Origin: Panax quinquefolius
Lineage: Eukaryota; Streptophyta; Magnoliopsida; Apiales; Araliaceae
Assembly (NCBI GenBank): GCA_020205615.1
Contig: JAINUW010000077.1
Coordinates: 1-64,000 of the forward strand
DNA: 64,000 nucleotides
Direction of reading: 5' to 3'
In this document: in pieces, positions 9,967 through 19,867 of the stretch
Layout of the letters: each line of letters starts with the position of its first letter
Position numbering within the stretch: position 1 is the first letter of the stretch
Program-made: the position numbers and the translations under genes
The notes under the pieces: generated by a model
The model's input: only the letters and a program-made list of their open reading frames with translations
Told to the model about the DNA's origin: nothing
The model's database searches: none

Positions 9967-11826
9967 TGTAGGTTATGGAACTTAGGTAGGGTAACTTGAG
10001 ATTAATAACCGCCGTGATTAGGATAAGGACTAACTCAAATAGAGTTAGTTGGTCGGTAAGATTCAAAGACGAATCTCGACAAGTTATAAGATACAGAGTT
10101 CCCTAACTGATAATAAAGGTGAACAATAGTGATAAATAGATAGAGTCTAAAAGACTATAAGAACAAGGATAGAAGATCATAAAATAAAATGATCATAGTA
10201 TAGAAATGAATCGCAATATATACGATGAGATCACCTCGTGATCTGATAAAGTTATAACAGGGAATAGAATCAATCGAATGATTGAAAGGTTTACAAAAAA
10301 GAATGTTGTGTGTAAGTTGTACTATAAATTGGTACAGATTCAGGAAAGGATTATGAATATGAGTTGAATGAAATTCGTATTGAGAAGAGAGTTAATATTA
10401 AGTGGGGATTTTAATTGAGGACCCATGTCAGCAGCTGAGTTGTATGATTCCTTGTTATGAGCGGGGAATTGTACTTGGTGTAAAAACCTCTTTGTTTCTG
10501 GCACTGATAATCATTGAAATGTCTGTGTCGCGCTATTTGCTATATACCTGTTGAGAATGTGATTCTTTTCTCAGGTGTATAATAGATAAGTAGGGTATAG
10601 TTAGAGAATATAGGATTAAGTACGAGTTCTTAAAACTCATACATATGATACGTTCGTGACTCATGATTATATGAAATGTTTATGAACCCCTCAGCGAATG
10701 GATGCCAAAGGTCTTACTAGGACATGTTCTTAAACTCATATGATTGTGGAAAGTTCTTGAATTCATTAGTGTGGTAAGTTTGATGAACTGGTTATAGTTT
10801 TGTGTGAATGAAGTATTGAGGATAATAGGAATAGATGGACTGTTTAAGCAATTGATCACTAGTGGAGACATGTTTTCCAAGTCATCTAGTTATGCTAGAC
10901 TTCGAAATTTTTAACATCAAGCTAAATACGCACTATGTGCTTTTGAAAATGAATTTTATTCTCAAACGCCTGGTGACTATTGTGTATGTGTGGACTTCAG
11001 GCCACCGACACTTCGTTACCTGTTGAGATGATAAAACAGATTTGCAATGAATTTTGAACGGTTTAAAGAATAGTCTATGCTACTTGTTTCGGCTAGACAA
11101 AAATGATTTTGAAATATCAAAATATGTTTTATTTATCATTTATGTACCATGTAACCTGGTGCAAGAATGATAAAAAAATGATAGAGTTGTAAATACATGA
11201 ATACTTAGTGTTAAAATTGCTCTAAAAATCGTTGTTCCACTGTTGTACGATGTGTTATGAAAAGTCATACAATGACAACATCCTCAAATGGGCTGTTAAT
11301 ATAGTACGACATCATGACGTCATTTTCAAAATTTTAATTTGCCAACGGGGTTTGGCTATACCTTAATATTTCGTTTAAAATTGATTATCGATATGAGTCT
11401 AAGCTATTCGCTTCGGCTAGACCAACGTTTTTGAAAACTCTAAACGTTCTTTGAAAATTTTCCCAAACCAAATTATTTTGGTGTGGAATTCTATGATAAG
11501 ACTGAGGTGAACTGTGTAGATTGGATAAAATTATTCAATAGCGAGAAAATTCGCGAGAAATGATTAAAGTATACGTACTAGTAATGGTAGTTTACCTTCT
11601 TCGTGATTGTAAACATACTGTTAACCTTTGTAAGGGGTAGAGTACCTTTTTCTTAATTAAAATAGGTCAAGGGTAGTAATACCTGTAAACCTCAGAAGTT
11701 CACGGTCTATATGACTCCTCAGCACGATTTCAAAGTTTTTACTCTGGTGAGGAATGTATTGGGCAGCATGTAATGCTGTGTATGCAAGGTATAAAGTGTA
11801 AGTTGAATTTCGGGGATGAAATTCTT

Positions 11827-11841
11827 AGAAGAAGGGGTGAA
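11827..11841 (+). other. Polypurine tract of A, first copy
   Basis: AGAAGAAGGGGTGAA immediately precedes TGTAACGACC of LTR A2. The same tract recurs at 37918-37932 and, reversed, at 44040-44054 and 59008-59022. Confidence 0.8.
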
Positions 11842-11908
11842 TGTAACGACCCAAGAATTTAGAAAATTATTTAAATCTTAAAAGATTGAATTAAGGTTAA
11901 ATAATAGA
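11842..11908 (+). repeat. LTR A2, first 67 bp
   Basis: It starts TGTAACGACCCAAGAATTTAG. It is cut after ...AATAATAGA by the Tekay-type element at 11909 and resumes at 19868. Confidence 0.85.
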
Positions 11909-12983
11909 TGTAAGACCCCGAATTTTGTGAATAAAGATTATTTTTCTCAAAATATTTTTTTTAGTATTATGGTGTGGATTTGATATAATGTTATAGTTGT
12001 GGGTAGTATTTATAAATTTTTTAAAATATGTAAGTTGTCATAAAATAATTGATTTGGTCGGGGAATATTCGTTTTAACAGGGAATATTCGTACGACGACA
12101 CAATCATTGGTGGACCCCACAACGGAATTATTGTTGGAATGAGAAAATGACAGAAATATCTTTTTATGAAAATAACGGTGGAAGTTTTACCGTTAATTGT
12201 TGAAATACCCGGTGGTAAAAGTACAGTAATACGCGTGGTTGCATAGTAGCACACGGTATTGATTATTGATGCTTACGTGAGAAGTCACTCAGTTTTATTC
12301 AATTATTGCTATAGTAATTGCTGTATAGTATCTCACATTATTTGATTCAATTATTGTCGATATTTTATATATTATTAAATCAATAATTGAGACGATATAG
12401 TTATTCATATTATTATTTGCAATATTGACGATGTCTAGAAAGTTCTGTCGAGGAGAGGTTTGGTCACCTAATTGCGCGCCAATAGGGAGAAATCCTTATT
12501 AGAAAACCCCCTCTTTCCTAAGAAACGACACATGTTGTTAATATTATAATTATAATAATGATGAATAAATGTTGTTGAAAATATTAAGGGGATTTTTATG
12601 AAGTATTTGATATAAATTTTGCTTATTTTATGGACCCCTATTTACCCATTTTTTAAATAATCAGTATAAAGTTATTCATATAATAAAGGGAATACCACAT
12701 GGGTGGGTTCCATAATATGGATAAAAAAGCTGAAATAAAGGGGAGGGACTTTCCCATGAGGAAAGGTAATGTATTATATATATATATATATATATTATAA
12801 TAAGTTTTATTTTTTTACGAAAAATAAAATATATTATAATATATATAAAGTTATTTGTTTTACTTGAATATTATATTATTATTTTAAAAATTAGAACGTC
12901 TAAAAATTTTGAATGATTCATCCGTGAATCATCAACTGTTGGTTCGTTAGAAAAAATTCTAAATACTATTCTTTCCATTCTCC

Positions 12984-12991
12984 TATAAATA
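12984..12991 (+). promoter_or_regulatory. TATA box, Tekay 5' LTR
   Basis: TATAAATA sits in CTCCTATAAATAGGATGC, conserved at 18338-18345 in the other LTR. It is the likely core promoter for element RNA. Confidence 0.7.
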
Positions 12992-13562
12992 GGATGCTTA
13001 GTTAGAATTGAAAATCACACCAGAATTAGAGAATTCTTCTTCTATAATATTGAGCGTATTTCTTTCGAGTTTTAGGAAGCTTTGAGTGTAGAAAACAGTA
13101 AAAGTTTTCTTCAAGAATATATCCGCTATACCAGTTGGAATAATCTTCTTTTTGAGGTAAGGGGTATTATTTATTTCATATTCGCTTACGATATTATTTT
13201 TAGTATTCGTAAGAAATTTTTTTTCGTTTAATTTTTGCAAGAAATATTATATTCGTTTAATATTCGTAAGGAATATTATATTCGTTTAATATTCGTAATG
13301 AATATTATTTTTGTTCAACAGTGGTAAGGGATGTTATTTTTGTTCAATATTCATATTAAATAATATTTTCTTTCATACTCTGTAGTATGTAAGTAATATT
13401 ATTTCGTTTCAGATTCCGAATTCTATACTCATTTGTTAAAGTTTTGACTTCTATACTCCATAAAATTAGTAGAATATCCTTGATATTTGCGCTTCATCCA
13501 GTATCTTTTCATAAAAATATTATTCTGAGCATTCTTGATAAGTTTTAACTTTTTCATGCTAG

Positions 13563-13652
13563 AGTACTATTCACGGGGTTACTATTCCCGAAGTACTATT
13601 CACGGGATACTATTCACTTAGTTACTATTCACCCGGGATACTATTCATGACA
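13563..13652 (+). repeat. TACTATTCAC minisatellite in Tekay LTR
   Basis: At least five imperfect TACTATTC(A/C)C.. units spaced about 14-20 bp apart; the matching block in the 3' LTR is at 18778-18868. Confidence 0.7.
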
Positions 13653-14651
13653 AAAATTAATTTTTTTTTCGGTCCAAATCATTTTTGATATAATATTATT
13701 CTTGTATTTTACTGCACAAAGCAGTATCATATTGACAATTTGGACATTATAGAATCCAGGATAAATTAAATTATAAATCTTTAAAAATTTATCATTTGCT
13801 TTCTTTTAATTGAATTCTTATAACACTGTCATCATCCTTATGCTTATATTATTATGAAAGTCATCTTTGGCCCGTAGTGCATAAATGGACTTGGTATGAT
13901 TATGACCAGGGATTATTCGGTATAATCATGACCGTAATGTTACAAATGATGTGGTAAAAGTCCTCAGTGGCCCATAGTGAATTGATGGACAGTTGTTGGC
14001 ATGTCATGACCATTGATGAGTACACGAATATTCTTGGCCCGTAGTGCATGGATAATTCGTGATCATGATACTAATGAATATCCTTGGCCGTAGTGCAGGG
14101 GTGATTCGATGATGATTATTATTTATTAAGCCGAGTCTTAGCGATAAAAGTAATGAAAAACCTTTTAAATCATAGAAGATAGTAGATATCATGCTCTACT
14201 TGACTCTTCTAATGGATTGCTTGTTCTGCTGCAGTTAACTTGATATTTCTTATATTTTATCAGTTTAACACTATTGAAGGCTAACGATAAATTATTCTGG
14301 ATTATCTTAGTCATAATATTTCTTATAGGCTAGTTGAGCTCACCCTTTTGCTTTCATTGTTCTCTTCAGAAAATGAGAACGTAGTCGGGACTAGTCGGGA
14401 AATGGAGTGATGGTCCAGATGTTTGCATTAGTAGTCTTCACTATTCTATGAAATAGTGTGATAATAAATGTATTGAGGACTTATTTTGAGTTTGAATACT
14501 GTCTAGAAGACAATATTCGTATTAAAACTCTCAGTTTATGTTATGTCGTATTTTACACGATAGTTGTATTATTAAGTTGTATTTGAATTTTGTACAATGT
14601 ATTTGGCGACTCAGAATGGGTGATGTATACCTATTTTGGGGGCTTCATAGT

Positions 14652-14663
14652 TGGTATCAAAGC
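14652..14663 (+). other. Primer-binding site of the Tekay-type element
   Basis: TGGTATCAAAGC begins two bases after the 5' LTR end, matching initiator-Met tRNA. Confidence 0.8.
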
Positions 14664-14825
14664 TTAGGGATATGATCCCTGGCTGAGATGTGAGACAAGA
14701 ACTAGGAGGGGAGAGACGGGAAATTCCTTCGTTAGTATGACCTACCTAAGTTTAATTGGTTGGTCAGAGTATAGGGATAATATGTGGTATGTCAATTAAC
14801 CCTTGTTTTGTGACAGTATTTAAAA

Positions 14826-15992
14826 ATGACATCTGAGAATGTTGAGAATAGCAATGGAGCACAGGAGACCATTGAGTCACCACAAATCAATACGCAGGAT
14901 AATGTGCAATAGGAAGACAATAATCCTCAGGTAAACAACAACACCGACCAAATGATGTACGATGGGATGTTTAGAGTCTTTGTGCAGTTCATACAACACC
15001 AAACGAGAGAGACTCTTGTTCATAATGCAGGTGGAAACACTGGCAACTCACGGCTGGTCACCGCTAAGCAGTTCAAGGAGTTAGGACCACCAGAGTTTTT
15101 GGTAAAGCCAGATCCACTTAAGGCGGAGATGTGGATAAAACAGATCACCAAGATATTTGATGTTTTGGGATGCTCCGAGGAGCAAAAGGTTCCTTTTGCC
15201 ACCTTTATGTTGCGAGAAGAGGCAGATCATTGGTGGGAATCAGTAAAACGTACTCAGCCTGCTGCATTCAAGATGTCTTGGGAGAAGTTCCAAGAATTGT
15301 TCAATGACACGTAATTTCCCGAAAGTATTCGTCACATGAAGGAGGTTGAATTCATCAAGCTGGAGCAAAATAATATGACCGTGTCGCAGTATGAGGCTAA
15401 GTTTGCCGAATTGTCTCAGTTTGCATCCTACTTGGTAGATAATGAGGAGAGAATGACGCGAATGTTTCTGTGAGGTTTGAAACCCAAAATACGTCAATAC
15501 CTCATTTCTCACAAACTTTGTTTGTATTCAGATATTTTGAATAGGGCTCAGTTTTTAGAACTCGATAATGAAATAACACAACCAAGAGAGAGCAGCCGGT
15601 AAATCGATAATACTAGCGGTAACAATCATCAAAGCGGTGACAACAAACGTAGAGGGAATCAATATGCCAGAAATGGTAACCACTTTGGTGGTAATCATGG
15701 TAAGTATAATAGGAAAGGTGAACTAAGTGAGAACAATTTTAAGAAGTGAAGGTTCAATAATGATGGAAAGACAGCGACACCTGTTTCTAAGGAAGAAGAA
15801 CGACCACCGGTCGTATGTTTCAAATGCGGAAATGAGGGACACATCCGTCCAAACTGTACGCAGCAACCCAAAGCGTGTTTCAATTGTAGAAGAGAAGGTC
15901 ACCTAGCTCGATTTTTTCATGTAGTGAAGTCAAGTCCAGCTGGGATGGTGACGCTAAAGGATGTCTCAGACAAGTCAAAGCCGGTAGTTTAA
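14826..15992 (+). pseudogene. Ty3/gypsy gag with two zinc knuckles, broken
   Basis: Gag packages element RNA into virus-like particles. From ATG 14826 the frame gives an N-terminal spacer, the Retrotrans_gag domain (KELGPPEFLVKPDPLKAEMW then HWWESVKRTQPAAF and WEKFQELFN), a basic Asn/Gly/Arg-rich linker and zinc knuckles. The first, CFKCGNEGHIRPNC, is intact. The second, CFNCRREGHLARFF, has lost its last Cys to Phe. In-frame stops occur at 14910, after ELFNDT (about 15312), after RMFL (about 15473), after SSR (about 15600), after FKK (about 15748) and after KPVV (about 15990). There is no frameshift before the protease. Confidence 0.9.
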
Positions 15993-16017
15993 GTGAGAGC
16001 GTTTTTCGAGGAACCCG

Positions 16018-16245
16018 AATGAAGTTATCACGGGTTATTTAATCATAAACTCTTCCGAAGTCTATACCTTATTCGATACCGGTTCTACCCACTCTTTTAT
16101 TTCACCTAGTTGTGTTCAACGTTTGAACTTGACTCTTGAAAAATTAGACTTTGACTTATCGAGAAACCTTGAAACTCATTTATTAGGAGAAACCTTCATT
16201 ACATGTCATCTCTTTATCCAAGTCTTGGATGAGAGTCACGATTTT
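16018..16245 (+). pseudogene. Retroviral-type aspartic protease, partial
   Basis: It matures Gag-Pol in intact elements. The active site LFDTGSTHSFIS is visible (GAT ACC GGT at 16075-16083), in a frame shifted by +1 from gag. Upstream is the expected GYLIINSSEVYT strand. It runs to a stop after DESHDF. About 185 bp of unrecognisable sequence follows before the RNase H remnant, so RT is deleted. Confidence 0.8.
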
Positions 16246-16429
16246 TAAATGATATTTCTATCGTTAATAAATTTCGACGTATTCTCGAAGAACTTCTATC
16301 AAGCTAGCCCCAGTAGTGTGAAATCAAATTTTGTATTGACCCCAATACAAAACCCATTTCTAAAACCCTCAAATATTTCTTCACCTAAAACGAACGTAAC
16401 ATGCACCAAAGACGTTAGCTCGAACTGTT

Positions 16430-16767
16430 GAAGATTATGACCATACCATTCAATATCATCATGGAAGAGCGAACGTGGTAGCTGACGCGTTGAGTAGAAG
16501 ATCGTATGTGTTTGCGAGTGCGATGTTGTTAACACTAAAACCCATTTCATATAACTTACAAATGATGAAGACAGAGTTAAAGACTCTAAGAATCTGCGTG
16601 AAAATAACGAATATACGATTAGAATCGACTTTAATCGATAAAGTTAAAGCCGTTCAAGCTACAGACTCAGAGCTGATGAATGTGAAGAAGAAGGTTCAAG
16701 AGGGCGTTATTCTAGAATCAAGAATTGAAGAAGAGAGGAAATCTCAACCCTCGACTTTATTGGTCTA
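16430..16767 (+). pseudogene. RNase H C-terminus plus pre-integrase linker
   Basis: The end of the RNase H domain is recognisable from YDHTIQYHHGRANVVADALSRR, the classic gypsy 'ANVVADALSR' motif. The linker before the integrase zinc finger follows (DKVKAVQATDSELMNVKKKV). The integrase zinc finger and DDE core that should come next are missing; the frame breaks near 16765 into the integrase C-terminus. This is an internal deletion derivative. Confidence 0.85.
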
Positions 16768-17116
16768 TTTGAAATCATCGATCGAGTAGGAACTGTGGCC
16801 TATAGACTCGCCTTACTTGTTCATAACATTTTTTACGTATCGATGTTACGTAAATATATGGACGACCCGAACCACATTATTAAATTAGAACCAGAAGAGA
16901 TAGCGAAATATTTAACATATGAAGAGGTTCTTGTTAAAATCTTGGATAAGAAGGAACATATTCTACGCTCCAAGGTTATACCTCAAGTCAAAGTTTTGTG
17001 GAGAAACCACGATGTTGAGGAAATGACCTGGGAGTTAGAATCTGAAATGAAATCAAGGTATCCTCACCTCTTCGACATAACAGGTACGTACGTAAATTTT
17101 TTGGGCGAAATTTCAT
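16768..17116 (+). pseudogene. Integrase C-terminal region with chromodomain
   Basis: In frame 1 the sequence reads FEIIDRVGTVAYRLAL, then NIFYVSMLRKYMDDPNHII, LTYEEVLVKILDKKEHILRS and VKVLWRNHDVEEMTWELES, ending near GEIS. This is the integrase tail and chromodomain of chromoviruses, thought to steer insertion to heterochromatin. It is open for about 115 residues with no internal stop, unlike gag. Confidence 0.9.
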
Positions 17117-17129
17117 AAGGAGGGGAGAT
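17117..17129 (+). other. Polypurine tract of the Tekay-type element
   Basis: AAGGAGGGGAGAT directly precedes TGTAAGACCCC of the 3' LTR. Confidence 0.8.
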
Positions 17130-17989
17130 TGTAAGACCCCGAATTTTGTGAATAAAGATTAATTTTCTCAAAATATTTTTTTTACTATTATGGTGTGGAT
17201 TTGATATAATGTTATAGTTGTGGGTAGTATTTATAAATTTTTTAAAGTATTTAAGTTATCATAAAATAATTGATTTGGTCGGGGAATATTCGTTTTAACA
17301 GGGAATATTCGTACGACGACACAATCATTGGTGGACCCCACAACGGAATTATTGTTGGAATGAGAAAATGACAGAAATATCTTTTTATGAAAATAACGGT
17401 GGAAGTTTTACCGTTAATTGTTGAAATACCCGGTGGTAAAAGTACAGTAATACGCGTGGTTGCATAGTAGCACACGGTATTGATTATTGATGATTACGTG
17501 AGAAGTCACTCAGTTTTGTTCAATTATTGCTATAGTAATTGCTGCATAATATCTCACATTATTTGATTCAATTATTGTCAATATTTTATATATTATTAAA
17601 TTAATAATTGAGACGATATAGTTATTCATATTATTATTTGCAATATTGACGATGTATAGAAAGTTTTGTCGAGGAGAGGTTTGGTCACCTAATTGTGCGC
17701 CAATAGGGAGAAATCCTTATTGGAAAACCCCCTCTTTCCTAAGAACGACCTGGTTGTTAATATTGCGAATTATAATAATGATGAATAAATGTTGTTGAAA
17801 ATATTGAGGGGATTTTTATGAAGTATTTGATATAAATTTTGCTTATTTTATGGACCCCCATTTACCCATTTTAAAAAATAATTAATAGAAAGTTATTCAT
17901 ATAATATAGGTGGGGCCACATGTGGGGCCCACGGGTGGAGGAAAAAACTGAAATGGGGGGGAGGGACTTTCCCAGGAGGAAAGGTAATG

Positions 17990-18028
<39 letters not shown>

Positions 18029-19867
18029 AGTTTTGTTTTATATATATATACATATATGTGATGGAAAAAGGGGGGGGGATATGTTACGTGAATGGGAGTG
18101 AGTACCATTAGTTTATATATATATATATAATATATATATATATATATTATGATAAGTTTTATTTTTTTTTACGAAAAATAAAATATATTATAATATATAT
18201 AAAGTTATTTGTTTTACTTGAATATTATATTATTATTTTAAAAATTAGAACGTCTAAAATTTTTGAATGATTCATCCGTGAATCATCAACTGTTGGTTCG
18301 TGAGAAAAAATTCTAAATACTATCCTTTCCATTCTCCTATAAATAGGATGCTTAGTTAGAATTGAAAATCACACCAGAATCAGAGAATTCTTCTTTTATA
18401 ATATTGAGCGTATTTCTTTCGAGTTTTAGGAAGCTTTGAGTGTAGAAAACAGTGAAAGTTTTCTTCAAGAATATATCCACTATACCAGTTGGAATAATCT
18501 TCTTTTTGAGGTAAGGGGTATTATTTATTTCATATTCGCTTACGATATTATTTTTAGTATTCGTAAGAAATTTTTTTTCGTTTAATTTTTGCAAGAAATA
18601 GTATGTAAGTAATATTATTTCGTTTCAGATTCCGAGTTCTATACTCATTTGTTAAAGTTTTGGCTTCTATACTCCATAAAATTAGTAGAATATCCTTGAT
18701 ATTTGCGCTTCATCCAGTATCTTTTCATGAAAATATTATTCTGAGCATTCTTGATAAGTTTTAACTTTTTCATGCTAGAGTACTATTCACGGGGTTACTA
18801 TTCCTGAAGTACTATTCACGGGGTACTATTCACTCTGTTACTATTCACCCGGGGTACTATTCATGACAAAAATTAATTTCTTTTTGGTCTAAATCATTTT
18901 TGATATAATATTATTCTTGTATTTTACTCCACAAAACAGTATCACGTTGACAATTTGGACATTATTGAATTTTGGATAAATTAAATTATAAATCTTTAAA
19001 AATTTATCCTTTGCTTTCTTTTGATTGAATTCTTATAACATTGTCATCATCCTCATGCTTATATTGTTATGAAAGTCATCTTTGGACCGTAGTGCATAGA
19101 TGGACTTGGTATGATTATGACCAGAGATTATTCGGTATAATTATAACCGTAATGTTACAAATAATGTGGTAAAAGTCCTCATTAGCCCGTAGTGCATTGA
19201 TGGATAGTTGTTGGCATGATCATGACCATTGATGAATACACGAATATCCTTGGCCCGTAGTGCATGGATAATTCGTGATCGTGATACTAATGAATATCCT
19301 TGGTCGTAGTGCAGGGGTGATTCGATGATGTGGATTATTTATTAAGCTGAGTCTTAGCGATAAAAGTAATGAAAAACCTTTTAAATCATAGAAGATAGTA
19401 GATATCATGCTCTACTTGACTCTTCTAATGGATTGCTTGTTCCACTGCAGTTATACTTGATGTTTGTTATATTTTATCAATTTAACACTGTTGAAGGCTA
19501 ACGATAAATTATTCTGCATTATTTTAGTCATAATATTTCTTACTAGGCTAGTTAAGCTCACCCTTTTACTTTCATTGTTCTCTTCAGGAAATGAGAACGT
19601 AGCTGGGACTAGTCGGGGAATGGAGTGACGGCCCAGATGTTTGCATTAGTAGTCTTCACTATTCTATGAAATAGTGTGATAATAAATGTATTGAGGACTT
19701 ATTTTGAGTTTGAATACTGTCTAGAAGACAATATTCGTATTAAAACTCTCAGTTTATGTTATGTCGTATTTTACATGACAATTGTATTATTAAGTTGTAT
19801 TTGAATTTTTTATCATGTATTTGGCGACTCAGAATGGGTGATGTATACCTATTTTGGGGGCGTCACA
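17130..19867 (+). repeat. 3' LTR of the Tekay-type element
   Basis: It runs from TGTAAGACCCC to GGGGGCGTCACA. Relative to the 5' LTR it lacks about 140 bp near 18600 and has about 130 extra bp of TA-rich sequence with a G9 run (17995-18140). TATA box at 18338-18345. Other differences are scattered substitutions. Confidence 0.9.
17990..18150. repeat. TA microsatellite block
   Basis: Three (TA)n runs are separated by TTTAAGTTTTGTTT and a GGGGGGGGG-containing stretch. The 5' LTR has only one run at the same place (12775-12796), pointing to slippage or deletion between runs. Confidence 0.8.

Larger units (their letters stand above)
9953..11841 (+). other. Internal domain 1 of A, non-coding
   Basis: About 1.9 kb lies between LTR A1 and LTR A2. 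It opens with a primer site at 9955-9966 and closes with a polypurine tract at 11827-11841. No gag, protease, RT or integrase motif appears in any frame, and open stretches are short. Yet the sequence is well kept in internal domain 2 and, reversed, in elements B and D (for instance the CCAAA..AATT.TTTTGGTG block near 11465). Conservation without coding fits a LARD-type element mobilised in trans. Confidence 0.7.
11909..14649 (+). repeat. 5' LTR of the Tekay-type element
   Basis: It runs from TGTAAGACCCCGAATTTTG to GGGGGCTTCATA. It contains a TATA box (12984), about five copies of TACTATTCAC in 13563-13650 and repeated GGCCCGTAGTGCA units in 13869-14100. About 140 bp of TATTCGT/GAATATT repeats at 13240-13385 is absent from the 3' LTR. 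Confidence 0.9.
11909..19867 (+). mobile_element. Tekay-type chromovirus deletion derivative, complete with LTRs
   Basis: Two LTRs of 2741 and 2738 bp flank a 2480-bp internal domain. The 5-bp duplication ATAGA lies at 11904-11908 and 19868-19872, and the interrupted LTR A2 reads on across it. Internal order: primer site 14652-14663, gag, start of protease, RNase H tail, integrase C-terminus with chromodomain, polypurine tract. RT, most of RNase H and the integrase zinc finger and catalytic core are missing, so the copy is non-autonomous. The chromodomain style (ILDKKEHILRSKVIPQVKVL) matches Tekay. The end dinucleotide of the 5' LTR has decayed from CA to TA. Confidence 0.9.

Noticed and set aside
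12021..12254. Minus-strand frame of 77 residues, repeated at 17251-17475
   Set aside because: Lies in the U3 part of both Tekay LTRs; conservation follows from LTR duplication, not coding.
12998..13240. Minus-strand 80-residue frame, repeated at 18352-18594
   Set aside because: Antisense to the LTR leader just after the TATA box; low-complexity Lys/Asn composition.
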